A stretch of DNA of 50,584 bases from an uncultured Porphyromonadaceae bacterium (GTDB lineage Bacteria; Bacteroidota; Bacteroidia; Bacteroidales; Muribaculaceae), in assembly GCA_947573485.1 (NCBI GenBank), contig CANPGB010000006.1, positions 1 through 50,584 on the forward strand, in the 5' to 3' direction. The notes under the pieces are model-generated. The model saw nothing but the letters and a program-made list of their open reading frames with translations. It searched no databases and was not told the DNA's origin. This document shows positions 1 to 8,700 of this stretch, piece after piece (position 1 is the stretch's first letter; every line of letters starts with the position of its first letter). The translations under genes and the position numbers were made by a program.

Positions 1-54
<54 letters not shown>

Positions 55-77
55 AAGTGCTTTTCTCAATTGCGATG

Positions 78-109
78 CAAAGTTAGTGAGTTTTGTTGAA
101 CTGACCAAA
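78..109 (-). promoter_or_regulatory. Promoter of tRNA-Gly
   Basis: On the minus strand TTTG (106-109), a 20-nt spacer and TAACTTTG (78-85) match the Bacteroidetes housekeeping consensus TTTG-N20-TAnnTTTG at every fixed position. The predicted start site is about 15-20 nt before the first base of the mature tRNA. Confidence 0.75.
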
Positions 110-154
110 TTTTTCGGCAGGAAATTTTATAAAAAATGAAGAATAATTTAAAAT

Positions 155-190
155 AGAAAATCCGCCCTACAGCGTCTGCAAGGCGGATTT
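155..190 (-). terminator. Intrinsic terminator after the thioredoxin-like gene
   Basis: The arms AAATCCGCC (158-166) and GGCGGATTT (182-190) form a perfect nine-pair stem. On the minus strand it is followed by a T-rich run (TTTTCTATTTT), and it starts 28 bases past the stop codon of the gene at 218-1240. Confidence 0.8.
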
Positions 191-217
191 GAGCGTTTGT
201 GCCTGAGTATAGGCGAC

Positions 218-1240
218 TTATTTGGCAAGAGCCGCATCGACGTCGGCTTTGAGCTCGTCGTCCTGTTTGTCGCGGCTGATGATTGTTCCGTCGGGGCCGA
301 AGAGGATAATGCAGGGAATTCCTGTTATGCCGTAGAGGTCGGTGGGGATTGTCTGAGCATCGAGGATGCACTCCCAGGGGAGCTCGTGTTGGGCAATGGC
401 TTTCTTGGTTGCGTCTACTTCGTCCCATACGGCCACGCCGAGCACATCGAGGCGTCCGTCGTCCTTGTATTTATTATAGATGTCTTTGAGGACTGCGGTC
501 TGACGGATGCAGGGGCCGCACCAGCTTGCCCAGAAGTCCACGAGAGTGTACTTGCCGCGGCCCACGTAATCGCTGAGTTTTTTTACTGTGCCGTCTGGCT
601 GTTTCACCTCAAAGTCGATATATTTGCCGCCGGGCTGGGTTGCCTCGCGGCGCTCTGCGCTCTCAAGCATTTTCTTGGTGCGGGCATATTTCGCGAAAGA
701 GGGGTGTTGTTTCAGTGTCTCGCGGAGAGCGGGGGCAGCCATCGACGATGCACCGCCGTTGAGGAAAACAAAGAAGCCGAAGGCGTTGTCGGCGTTGGCC
801 TCCATGGTGCTGTCGATTTTGGCAATGTACTTGTTGTAGATTACCTCTTTTTCGGCATCGGTGGGTGCTTGTTGGTATGATGACTGAAGTGCGTTGATTT
901 CGTTGCTGAGCTTGCGGAGCTCGTCGTTGAGCATCGTGCCGAAGGGGCCTTCTTTTGCGTTGAACGATATAGTACCTGATTCGAGTATGAAGGTGGGCAT
1001 GCGGTTGCCGTCTACGAGGATACGGGCGAGGATGGGCTCGTCGATATTGCCTTCAAAAACGGCCACGCGCTCGGCTACGAGCACGCTGTCGATAGCATCG
1101 CCGGTGTCGAAGTTCACAAGGCGTGCCATGGCGCCGTCGGCATCATCGGGCATTGGGGCTATAATCTTATAAGGCTCTGCAGCTAACGGCAGGGCACCGG
1201 CCAGTGCGGCTATTGCAAGAATATTGCGTATCAATTTCAT
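218..1240 (-). CDS. Secreted DUF4369-thioredoxin (TlpA/ResA-like) protein
   Basis: A 340-residue protein with an N-terminal signal peptide (residues 1-21, ending ALPLAA). A DUF4369-like domain occupies roughly residues 25-120, a helical linker follows, and a thioredoxin fold runs from about residue 205. The redox motif WCGPC is at 240-244, and the cis-proline loop GITGIPC comes later. Such proteins act as periplasmic or membrane-anchored thiol-disulphide oxidoreductases in Bacteroidetes; the partner cannot be told from sequence. The gene lies between hpf and tRNA-Gly on the same strand, with a structured spacer upstream and a terminator downstream. The family assignment is firm; the physiological role is inferred. 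Confidence 0.9.
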   Translation of the reverse strand: MKLIRNILAIAALAGALPLAAEPYKIIAPMPDDADGAMARLVNFDTGDAIDSVLVAERVAVFEGNIDEPILARILVDGNRMPTFILESGTISFNAKEGPFGTMLNDELRKLSNEINALQSSYQQAPTDAEKEVIYNKYIAKIDSTMEANADNAFGFFVFLNGGASSMAAPALRETLKQHPSFAKYARTKKMLESAERREATQPGGKYIDFEVKQPDGTVKKLSDYVGRGKYTLVDFWASWCGPCIRQTAVLKDIYNKYKDDGRLDVLGVAVWDEVDATKKAIAQHELPWECILDAQTIPTDLYGITGIPCIILFGPDGTIISRDKQDDELKADVDAALAK

Positions 1241-1265
1241 TATTTCGTGTATATGTCGCTTAGTG

Positions 1266-1330
1266 GTACCTAAACCACACTTGCCCCTTGCGGGGCAAAG
1301 CGGCTTGCTCCGCAGGGGCTAAGGTGGTAT
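1266..1330 (-). other. Structured spacer between hpf and the thioredoxin-like gene
   Basis: Two adjacent hairpins lie here: TTGCCCC/GGGGCAA (1281-1298, tetraloop) and GCGG/CCGC (1300-1313). They are enclosed by partly complementary outer arms (ACCACACTT near 1274 and AAGGTGGT near 1321), giving a three-way-junction shape. There is no T-run on either side, so it is not a standard intrinsic terminator. It may be an RNA processing or mRNA stability element, or an attenuator (inference). Confidence 0.4.
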
Positions 1331-1342
1331 ATGGTTATGGGG

Positions 1343-1636
1343 TTATTTCTTATCTTTGTTTTTCTCGAGTTGGCGTTCTACAGCTTCGAGCGCGAGGTCG
1401 AAAGCTTCTTCGAAGGAGTCGGCGAGTTTTGTAGCCACGAGTTCGGGCGATTGCGGGGTGTCGATGCGGAGCACGACTTCCTTGTTCATGGCGGTTTCAG
1501 GTTTTACGACCTTGAGGTTGACGTCGACGGTAGAGATTGCCGGGAAACGGCGGGCGATCTTATCGGCTTTCTTGTTGATGAAGTCGGTGAGGCGGTCGGA
1601 TATTTCGAAGTGAATTGCCTGAATTCTAACGTCCAT
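1343..1636 (-). CDS. hpf: Ribosome hibernation-promoting factor, short form
   Basis: A 97-residue protein of the HPF/RaiA family, which binds the 30S decoding region and inactivates ribosomes in stationary phase. It shows the typical start MDVRIQAIHFEIS, the central strand with VDVNLKVVKPE, and the conserved C-terminal helix DSFEEAFDLALEAVERQL. The length matches the short HPF type, without the C-terminal dimerisation domain. The start codon is two bases after the stop of the Xer recombinase gene. It is preceded by a true Shine-Dalgarno AAGGAG, unlike nearly every other gene here. The rpsU-xer-hpf order is a conserved Bacteroidetes arrangement. Confidence 0.93.
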   Translation of the reverse strand: MDVRIQAIHFEISDRLTDFINKKADKIARRFPAISTVDVNLKVVKPETAMNKEVVLRIDTPQSPELVATKLADSFEEAFDLALEAVERQLEKNKDKK

Positions 1637-1638
1637 AG

Positions 1639-2550
1639 TTAATTCTCCTTGTTTAATGCACGCGGGTGTGCGAGTTTGTAATTAAGTTGAAGTTCTCTAT
1701 ATGAAAGGTGTGTGTACCTTTGCGTAGTGGCGAGTGACTCGTGGCCGAGCAATTTCTGCACGGCGTTGAGGTCGGCACCGTTGTTAAGCATGTCGGTTGC
1801 GAAAGAGTGACGCAGCACGTGAGGGCTCCGTGTCTTGGCCGTGACGCCGGCTTCGGAGAGAGCCTGATGCACCACGCGGTATACGAGCTGCCTGTAGAGG
1901 GGCTCGCCGTCGGGCCGCACGAAGAAGTGCTCGGGGCGCGATGTGGCATGGTTGGAGTCTCTGATGCTGCGGTAGTGTGTTATCATTTCGCTTAGCTCGG
2001 GGCCGAAAGGGATAATTCTTTCTTTATTACGCTTACCGAGCACTTTTAGTTCGCCGCTGTGGGTGTCAACATTAACGTCGAGTAGGCCCACGAGCTCTGA
2101 TTCTCGCATGCCGGTGGAGTAGAGCATGTCCACTATCAAGGCATTACGGGTCTGTGTGAAGTCGTCGGAGAAAGGATTCATTCCTTTCAATGTCCGTTCG
2201 GTTTCTTCGGGCCTTACGAAGCGCGGCAACTGTCGTGGTGACTTTGGCGACACGAGCCTGGCGGCAGGATTCTTCTTCAGCCCATGATGTTTTTCGAGGT
2301 AGCGGTAGAAGGTGCGCAGAGCCGACATCTTGCGGAGCACTGTCGAGGGTGCCGTTCCTGCCGACGTAAGTGCGCTCACCCACAGGCGCAGGTCGTTGAA
2401 GCTCACCCGGGAGGGGTCGTCAGACTTCTTGCCGAGTTCGTGGGTGAGGTAGTTGCGAAATTGCTCGAGGTCGCGCCTATAAGCGGCAACGGTGTGAGGC
2501 GAACGTGTCGTCTCACACCGTATGTGATTATAGAAAGCGTTGTAGAGCAT
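1639..2550 (-). CDS. Tyrosine site-specific recombinase, XerC/XerD type
   Basis: About 303 residues from the ATG at 2550. A GTG at 2577 would add nine residues but lies almost on the predicted transcription start, so I prefer the ATG. The N-terminal SAM-like core-binding domain is followed by a catalytic domain with the full set of residues: Arg149 (in TGMRESEL), Lys173, His244-x-x-Arg247 (in HVLRHSF), His270 (in LGHES) and Tyr279 (in TTQRYTH). Length and motifs fit chromosome-dimer-resolving Xer proteins rather than an element-borne integrase. It lies between rpsU and hpf, a conserved position in Bacteroidetes. Whether it is the functional XerC or XerD cannot be settled here. Confidence 0.88.
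   Translation of the reverse strand: MLYNAFYNHIRCETTRSPHTVAAYRRDLEQFRNYLTHELGKKSDDPSRVSFNDLRLWVSALTSAGTAPSTVLRKMSALRTFYRYLEKHHGLKKNPAARLVSPKSPRQLPRFVRPEETERTLKGMNPFSDDFTQTRNALIVDMLYSTGMRESELVGLLDVNVDTHSGELKVLGKRNKERIIPFGPELSEMITHYRSIRDSNHATSRPEHFFVRPDGEPLYRQLVYRVVHQALSEAGVTAKTRSPHVLRHSFATDMLNNGADLNAVQKLLGHESLATTQRYTHLSYRELQLNYKLAHPRALNKEN
1645..1650 (-). promoter_or_regulatory. Shine-Dalgarno site of hpf (unusual)
   Basis: AAGGAG on the minus strand sits eight bases before the hpf ATG and inside the last codons of the upstream recombinase gene (Lys-Glu). Bacteroidetes genes normally lack such sites, so it stands out. It could drive coupled re-initiation. Confidence 0.7.
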
Positions 2551-2587
2551 ATTCGTGGTGCGGTATAAAAATGCCACCGCTACGCCA

Positions 2588-2619
2588 CGAATTTAGTCAC
2601 AAATTTCGGACTATGCAAA
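2588..2619 (-). promoter_or_regulatory. Promoter of the Xer-hpf pair
   Basis: On the minus strand TTTG (2616-2619), a 20-nt spacer and TAAATTCG (2588-2595) match the consensus with one mismatch in the -7 box. The start would fall near 2580, leaving a leader of about 30 nt before the ATG at 2550. Confidence 0.6.
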
Positions 2620-2623
2620 TTTT

Positions 2624-2662
2624 TCGGGCAAAAAATCCCGATTAATACCCGGGCGATTAATC
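2624..2662 (-). terminator. Overlapping hairpins at the rpsU 3' end
   Basis: Hairpin 1 is GATTAAT/ATTAATC (2640-2662) and includes the rpsU stop codon. Hairpin 2 is TCGGG/CCCGA (2624-2641), with a T-rich loop and a trailing T-rich run on the minus strand. They share bases 2640-2641, so they exclude each other. Hairpin 2 resembles a weak intrinsic terminator for rpsU. Confidence 0.5.
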
Positions 2663-2848
2663 CTCGACAGCGCGGAGCTGCTGAACATAAACCGCTTTCA
2701 TCATTTTCTTGCGGTTTGTTACAGAGGGTTTCTGGAATGCCTGACGGCGACGGAGTTCTTTTACGATGCCGGTTTTTTCAAACTTGCGTTTGAATTTTTT
2801 GAGTGCTCTTTCAATGAGCTCGCCTTCTTTTACTTGTACGATGATCAT
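2657..2848 (-). CDS. rpsU: 30S ribosomal protein bS21
   Basis: A 63-residue basic protein recognisable throughout as bS21: MIIVQVKEGE, then IERALKKFKRKFEKTG, then the arginine-rich ELRRRQAFQKPS. bS21 lies near the 3' end of 16S rRNA on the small-subunit platform. In Bacteroidetes it is part of the pocket that hides the anti-Shine-Dalgarno tail (established for Flavobacterium). The start is fixed by the conserved N-terminus. No Shine-Dalgarno is visible upstream (AACATCACTTAAAAT before ATG). It is followed by the recombinase and hpf genes. Confidence 0.96.
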   Translation of the reverse strand: MIIVQVKEGELIERALKKFKRKFEKTGIVKELRRRQAFQKPSVTNRKKMMKAVYVQQLRAVED

Positions 2849-2885
2849 ATTTTAAGTGATGTTTTTGTTGCTTTGTTAATTGCGG

Positions 2886-3686
2886 TCAGAAGTCCGCGGG
2901 ATTTTCGGTGTTTTCGGGGTCGAAAACGGCATTGAGGATTCTTGCGAGCCTGAGGCCTCCGCGGAGGAGTTGCGTTTCTATAGTAGGAGTCCAGGCTGCT
3001 ATTTCGTTGTAAGATACCTTTGCGCCTTCGGGGAAGTAGTCGTAGACGCGGGTGGCGATTTCATAGGTCTGCTTGGCCCAATCGTCAACGTTGCCGGCGG
3101 CTTCTGCTTTCTCGGCCTCATCGGAGAGCCGGTCGATTTGCTTCTGCCACTCGGTGTAGCTCCATGAGTGACCCGAGTTCATTAGAGAACCATCCCAGAT
3201 GCTGTGGAGGTTAGTGTCGCGGTCGAAGAAACGCACGCGACGCTTGTTGCCGCCGAGGTCGGAGAGGCGTCCCATGTGCATGGGCTGGTGAAGGTCGCCT
3301 ACCACATGCACGAGAATCTTGAGCGCGAGCTCTTTCTGCCCCTTGGTCGACTTGGGGTCGGAGAGCAGAGCAATCTGCTCGCGGATAGCAGTCACGGCAT
3401 CGCCCTTGGGGTTGAGCGGCGCATCTTCGTAGGCCACACCCTCGTCGATGTTTTTGTAGTGCCAGGTCTTGGTATAATAGTAGGGTGGTGTGTGGCTTGC
3501 ATTATCAAGCCAGTTGGCCCAGTAGACCGGCGACTTGCCGTCGAAGATTGCAGCGACAGAGTCGGCTGCAGCCGGCGAGAGGTGACACTCGGCAATATAA
3601 GCCACGGTGTCGTGTCCTTTCTGACTCCAGCCCCACGAGCATGCAGCTGTGAAGAGGGCTCCTAAAGCAATGAGGTATCTTTTCAT
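2886..3686 (-). CDS. Secreted S1/P1-type zinc nuclease
   Basis: A 266-residue protein of the S1/P1 nuclease family, which cuts single-stranded nucleic acid and 3'-nucleotides using a trinuclear zinc site. The start at 3686 gives a clean signal peptide. Cleavage after Gly19 would expose Trp20, and Trp20 with His25 (WSQKGHD) corresponds to the N-terminal Trp and His zinc ligands of P1 nuclease. Further ligands are in HVVGDLHQPMH, followed by GGN and NLHSIWD. A longer reading frame to 3731 adds a second hydrophobic stretch and is unlikely. It probably scavenges nucleotides in the periplasm or outside the cell. The neighbours are ribosomal protein genes with no evident functional link. Confidence 0.9.
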   Translation of the reverse strand: MKRYLIALGALFTAACSWGWSQKGHDTVAYIAECHLSPAAADSVAAIFDGKSPVYWANWLDNASHTPPYYYTKTWHYKNIDEGVAYEDAPLNPKGDAVTAIREQIALLSDPKSTKGQKELALKILVHVVGDLHQPMHMGRLSDLGGNKRRVRFFDRDTNLHSIWDGSLMNSGHSWSYTEWQKQIDRLSDEAEKAEAAGNVDDWAKQTYEIATRVYDYFPEGAKVSYNEIAAWTPTIETQLLRGGLRLARILNAVFDPENTENPADF

Positions 3687-3773
3687 GTGTGACAAAACCA
3701 AAGCAGCGATAGCCAGGACCGTCAAGGCCATGGCTCGCTGCCTGATTAGATTTTGTGTAGAGCGGTCAAGGCC

Positions 3774-4037
3774 TTACGCTTCTGCCACGGGCAGCACGTT
3801 GATGAACTTGCGGCCGTTACGACCTTCGGAGAACTGCACGGTTCCGCTTACGAGAGCGTAGAGAGTGTGGTCCTTGCCGATGCCTACGTTGAGGCCGGGG
3901 TGGTGCTGGGTGCCGCGCTGACGCTTGATGATGTTGCCTGCCTTGGCGAACTGGCCGCCGAAGATTTTAACGCCGAGTCGTTTGCTTTCTGACTCACGGC
4001 CGTTCTTAGAACTACCGACGCCTTTTTTATGTGCCAT
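3774..4037 (-). CDS. rpmA: 50S ribosomal protein bL27
   Basis: An 87-residue protein with the canonical bL27 start [16 protein letters not shown], whose extended N-terminal tail reaches the peptidyl-transferase centre, and the conserved core [20 protein letters not shown]. There is no N-terminal extension needing cleavage of the Firmicutes kind. It lies 36 bases after rplU and is co-transcribed with it, the usual rplU-rpmA pair. Confidence 0.97.
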   Translation of the reverse strand: MAHKKGVGSSKNGRESESKRLGVKIFGGQFAKAGNIIKRQRGTQHHPGLNVGIGKDHTLYALVSGTVQFSEGRNGRKFINVLPVAEA

Positions 4038-4073
4038 AGTGTGTTCTTGATTGTTAAGGGGTGAGACAGAAGA

Positions 4074-4394
4074 TTAAGCGAGGATGTCTTTGATGACAAC
4101 CTTGGTGAAGTACTGGCGGTGACCGTTTTTACGGCGATAGCCTTTACGACGCTTTTTCTTGAAAACTATTACTTTGTCGCCTTTTACGAGAGATTTTTCT
4201 ACCTCGCAAACAACTTTGGCTCCTTCTACAGTGGGAGCACCGACTTTAACGGTTCCGTCGAGGTCGGCAAGGAGGACGCGGTCAAATTCAACTTTGTCGC
4301 CTTCCTTTACATTTTCACCCAGGAAGTGAACGTAGAGAAAGTTGTCTTTCTCTGCCTTGAACTGCTGGCCCTGGATTTCTACGATAACGTACAT
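4074..4394 (-). CDS. rplU: 50S ribosomal protein bL21
   Basis: A 106-residue bL21: the N-terminal strand [17 protein letters not shown] and the basic C-terminal [17 protein letters not shown], which contacts 23S rRNA. It is the first gene of the rplU-rpmA operon and has a perfect Bacteroidetes promoter about 95 bases upstream. No Shine-Dalgarno is visible; the region before the ATG is A/T-rich (TTTTAATAA), as usual for the phylum. Confidence 0.97.
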   Translation of the reverse strand: MYVIVEIQGQQFKAEKDNFLYVHFLGENVKEGDKVEFDRVLLADLDGTVKVGAPTVEGAKVVCEVEKSLVKGDKVIVFKKKRRKGYRRKNGHRQYFTKVVIKDILA

Positions 4395-4487
4395 TTATTA
4401 AAACTATTATTAGTTAACCCGCTGAGGCGGAGTATTTTGCATTGCAAGAAACTCTCTTTGAAATGCCTATTGCGGAAAATCAGCCCA

Positions 4488-4519
4488 CAAAAGTAGTGTT
4501 TTTTTGTGGTTTGTGCAAA
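4488..4519 (-). promoter_or_regulatory. Promoter of rplU-rpmA
   Basis: On the minus strand TTTG (4516-4519), an exact 20-nt spacer and TACTTTTG (4488-4495) give a full consensus match. The leader is about 90 nt, long enough to hold a regulatory structure, though I see none that is convincing. Confidence 0.8.
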
Positions 4520-4538
4520 TTTTTCTCAAATTTCTTGC

Positions 4539-4546
4539 TATTTTTG
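4539..4546 (+). promoter_or_regulatory. -7 element of the 4592-11056 gene cluster
   Basis: TATTTTTG matches TAnnTTTG on the plus strand, about 46 bases before the ATG at 4592. No TTTG stands at the expected N20 distance. The nearest (4510-4513) is 25 bases away, so the upstream element is uncertain. It is back to back with the rplU promoter. Confidence 0.45.
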
Positions 4547-4591
4547 CAGGCGGAATCGGGTCGGAATCCTCCGGCTCTTCTATATATAATA

Positions 4592-5008
4592 ATGAGTAAA
4601 CTTACAGAACTGATAGATATATTGCACGGCAGCGGCTGCTCGTGTGTAATTTGTAATCAAGGAAAGATTTTTGAATACCACGGGCGCGGGGTGGCTGACC
4701 TCTACCGGCTCCTTAAAGAAAACCCGGAGCGCCTCGCAGGGGCTCTTGTTGCCGACAAGGTGATTGGCCGTGGGGCTGCCGCCCTCATGGTGCTTGGTGG
4801 CGCTAAAGCTGTGTATGCCGATGTCATGAGCAAGCCTGCTCTCGCCATTCTGCAAGGCCGGATTAGTGAAGTGAGTGCCGGGCAGCTTGTAGATAATATT
4901 ATAAACCGTAGTGGCACAGGTATTTGCCCTGTAGAGGCGCTGACGGCTTCGTGCAAAACAGCCGAGGAGTGTCTGCCGCTCATCGAGAGTTTTATAGAAA
5001 GCCGATGA
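4592..5008 (+). CDS. DUF1893 (TM1506-like) protein
   Basis: A 138-residue cytosolic protein. The ATG at 4592 is preferred over the in-frame ATG at 4442, because residues before it are low in similarity and lie in the promoter. Recognisable family features are CVICNQGKIFEYHGRGVADLY, GALVADKVIGRGAAALMVLGG and the C-terminal NRSGTGICPVEAL. TM1506 has a cytidine-deaminase-like fold in known structures, but its substrate is unknown; Cys and Asp/Lys residues are conserved. It overlaps the next gene by four bases (ATGA), so the two are translated together. Confidence 0.75.
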   Translation: MSKLTELIDILHGSGCSCVICNQGKIFEYHGRGVADLYRLLKENPERLAGALVADKVIGRGAAALMVLGGAKAVYADVMSKPALAILQGRISEVSAGQLVDNIINRSGTGICPVEALTASCKTAEECLPLIESFIESR

Positions 5009-5766
5009 AGTGCCTGCTGCCTCTATTTTTACTATTTGCCGTGTATGGCTGCGGAGCCGACACTCAGAAACACGGTGTGAGCGAGCCTTTTGAAGTCGCA
5101 CTCAACGGCACAGGCGAGGCAAACTCCTACGCCATAAAGCCTGCCGATGCTCCCGATGCCGGATGCACCCGATTGAAAATCAACGGCATCGGAGGAACGC
5201 TCGGCAGAGTGTTCGCCGACCTCAACGCCGACCATCTTGCATATGCCGTGCCTCAGGGTATCAAGCCCGTGGAAGACCTCGCAAGCGCATGGCGCAACGG
5301 CTCAGGGCTTGTGCGCGTGGAGTCGGACTCGTGCATCTATATCGATTCTCTGACCCACTCTTATCCTTATCTCACCCATAGTGCCGCCGAGCTCTTGCAC
5401 GAAATCGGCAGGCGCTTCCGCGATACCCTGCAGGCGCGGGGTGGAGGAGACTACCGCATAAAGGTGACGAGCCTGTTGCGCACCAACAGCAGTGTTGCCA
5501 AACTCCGCCGCGTGAACCGTAACGCCACCGGTGAGAGCGCGCATGTATATGCCACTACATTCGACATCTCGCACAGCAAATTCATATGTGATAACCCGGC
5601 CGGAGTGCGCCGCACTTTCGAAGATCTCAAAAACCTCCTCGCCGAAGTTGTCAACGACCTCCGCAACGAAGGCCGCTGTCTCGTAAAACACGAGCGGCGT
5701 CAGGCCTGCCTCCACATCACGGCTATAGCTGAAGAAAAATCCGACGATGAAGAAACGCCTCAGTAA
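5005..5766 (+). CDS. DUF5715 lipoprotein, peptidase M15-like
   Basis: A 253-residue protein starting at the ATGA overlap. It has a lipoprotein signal (hydrophobic stretch, then VYGC with Cys16), so it is probably membrane-anchored. The C-terminal half carries VTSLLRTNSSVAKLRRVNRNA and then GESAHVYATTFDIS. The Ser-x-His spacing to Phe-Asp recalls the zinc-binding SxHxxGxAxD motif of M15 D-Ala-D-Ala peptidases, which DUF5715 resembles. A role in trimming peptidoglycan peptides is an inference. It overlaps the AsmA-like gene by 20 bases. Confidence 0.65.
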   Translation: MKCLLPLFLLFAVYGCGADTQKHGVSEPFEVALNGTGEANSYAIKPADAPDAGCTRLKINGIGGTLGRVFADLNADHLAYAVPQGIKPVEDLASAWRNGSGLVRVESDSCIYIDSLTHSYPYLTHSAAELLHEIGRRFRDTLQARGGGDYRIKVTSLLRTNSSVAKLRRVNRNATGESAHVYATTFDISHSKFICDNPAGVRRTFEDLKNLLAEVVNDLRNEGRCLVKHERRQACLHITAIAEEKSDDEETPQ

Positions 5767-8700
5767 AATATTATTTGTCACTTTCTGCACCCTGCTGGTG
5801 CCGGTGCTTTTAGTGATTGCCTCTCTCATTTGCACAGTGAAACTCCTGCATCCTGGCAGGCTGACGCCTCTTGTGCAGGAGCTTGCAAACAACACATTGC
5901 TGGCCAGGGTCGAAGTCAAGCATGTAGGCCTCTCCTTCGAGCCCGCCTTTCCTGTGCTCAAACTGCAGGTAGACTCGCTCATCGTAATTTCGAAAGTATT
6001 CGACGACCTGCCTGCGCAGGAGCGTGCGACTTTGCCTCAATGGACCGACACCCTGCTCACGCTCGACCGCCTCAAGGGCTCGGTCAACGTGGCTCAGCTG
6101 CTCAAAGGAAAGGTTGTAGTGCACGATGTTGAATTGATAAGACCCGGAGTCAACATTGTGCTCGACGCTAACGGACGCGGCAACTTTGCAATTTATCAAA
6201 GTGCCGACACAACCACTGCCGCGGCTCCCGACTCAGTATCCACACCTCTGGTCATACCACCCTGCACGGTAGATCATTTCGCTTTTGTAGACCCTCGCGA
6301 AATACGGTATTTCAGTGTTGCCGACAGCACCTCGGCCACGGTACTGCTGCTCCGCGATATGTCGCTCAACTCCGAGCACTCGGCTTATAGCCTGCAGATC
6401 GACGGTCACCTCAACAGCCCCGTAACCCAGGCACTTGTCAATCTCCGCGATATATCGTTCGGCCTCAACGGCCGTGTGCGCTGGGAACCCTCGAAGCCAA
6501 CTTTGCTGACTTTGGAGCAATTCCGCATGCGTGGCGCCTTCCTTGCGGCCACGGTCGACTTGGGAGTGGACCTTGACTCTACGCTCACAATAACCGCTGC
6601 GGCGCTGAAGCTTGACCCTGTTAAGGTCAGCGACATGCTCACGGTGCTCCCCGACAGTGTGCGGCGCGCCAACCGGCTTGTGGCACCCTACTTCGAGACT
6701 GATGCCGCCATAGCGCTTGAAGCGCGGCTCACAAAGCCTTTCTGCCCTGCGACCGACAGCATACCCTATGCTCAAGCCAATATCAGCATGGCCGACTGCG
6801 CGGTCAAATATGGCAAAGCGGTTTTCAAAAATGCAACGTTTGATATTGCGGCCTTTGCCCGTGGCAACGATATCGATTCCGCGTCAGTGGATATACGCAA
6901 ACTCTCCCTTTCGGGTCCGGCGACAACGGTTGATGTGTCGGGTACGGTTACAAACCTTATGTCCGACCCTGTTTTCGATGCCTTGGTTAAGTGCAACACC
7001 GACGTTTCAAGGCTCCCCGATATAGTGGCAAACCTCGCGCGCGGATATATCTCGGGTAGAATTGACCTCGACGTAAGAGCCGCCGGAGCGCTCTCTATGT
7101 TCAAGGAGGAGAATTTTCACCGTCTCGATATACGCGGGCGCCTTTCGGGCAACAAGCTCTACTACCTTTCCAATGATACTTCGAAAATGGTAGAGACCGG
7201 CAAACTTGCCGTGCGCTTCGGCTCCCAGATAAAGGCAGAGCCTGACTCTGCCATGGCTCCCGGCACACGTATGCTCGCCGCTTCAATTGCACTTGATACC
7301 ATTACTGCGCTTGCCGGAGGTGTGACAATCACGGCCTCCGACTTTACACTCGGTGCCGGGGTTGAAAATATGGTGCCGGGCGCCGACACCACGCTTGTGG
7401 TTCCCGTAGGCGGCCGACTTACCTTGGGGCGCTTTAATGTGGAGTCGGTCACCGACAGCGGCGGTATGCGTGCCCGCAATATCGACGGTCGTGTATCGCT
7501 TCGCCGCTTCCGTGGTGAGAGTCGGGTGCCCGAGCTTGCCGCTCATCTCGACATTGCCCGCATAGCGGCCGGTGTGAGCAACACGCGCTTCATACTTTCG
7601 CGCGCACACGTCGAGGCTTCGATGCACAAACTGCCTTCGAGGCGCCGTTTGCCCGAACAGCTGAAACGCACCGTCGACAGCATACGTCACGTACACCCCG
7701 ACCTCGCTCCCGACTCAGTGCTGCGCCTCGCCGTTGAGAAGCGCCGCGGTCATCACGGGAAGAAGAGAGTGACCACCACTCTTAATAATGAAGACCTCGA
7801 GGTGCTCGACTGGGAACTCTCGAACGGCTTCAAGAAATTCCTCCTCGGGTGGCAACTCGACGGTACTCTGAGCACACGCAGCGCACGGCTCTTTACCCCG
7901 ATGTTCCCCTTGCGCAACCGCGTGAGCCGGCTCGATCTCGCTTTTACCAACGACTCTGTTCAGCTCAACAACCTGCGCTATACAGCAGGCCGCTCCGACC
8001 TGCGCATCACCGGACGCATATCCAATATACGCCGCGCCCTCACCTCCAAGCGGGCCGGCAACTCGCTCAAGATAAACTTCGACATCAACAGCGATACCAT
8101 AGATGTCAACCAGCTTACCTCGGCAGTTTTTGCAGGAGCCGCTTACCGCAAGCGCCTCGAAGAGGGGCGGGTAGGGCACACCCTTGCTTTCGAGGGCTCG
8201 GAAGATGAGCTCGAACGCGAACTTGATGCCATTGCCACGGAGTCGCCTGATTCCGTTGGTCCGCTGCTGATCCCTGTCAATATCGACGGTCGTATGAGTC
8301 TGAAGGCAAATAATGTAATGTATGCCGACCTTGCCATGACAGGCCTCGACGGCGAGGTTCTGCTCTTCGACGGAGGTGTGAATCTGCATAATCTTGCGGC
8401 AAGCTCTGATGCCGGAGGTGTGAAACTCTCGGCTCTCTATTCGGCGCCCAAAGCCGATGACATGCACTTCGGATTCGGCCTCGACCTCGAGCGCATCAAC
8501 GTGGAGCGGTTCCTGCGCCTTGTTCCTGCGGTAGACTCCATGCTGCCTATAATGCGTGATTTCAGCGGTATTCTCGACGCCGAGATTGCCGCGACAGTCG
8601 ACATTGATTCGAGCATGAACCTCGTGCTTCCGAGCCTCGATGCGGCAGTTCGCCTTACCGCCGACTCGCTGGCCTTCATCAACCCCAAGACCTATGCGAC

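Noticed and set aside
1639-2550. The Xer recombinase as an integrase of the 34.8-39.3 kb block or another mobile element
   Set aside because: It lies 32 kb away in a conserved housekeeping position between rpsU and hpf.
4442-4591. A longer start for the DUF1893 protein
   Set aside because: The extra 50 codons overlap the rplU promoter and the gene's own -7 element and do not resemble the family.
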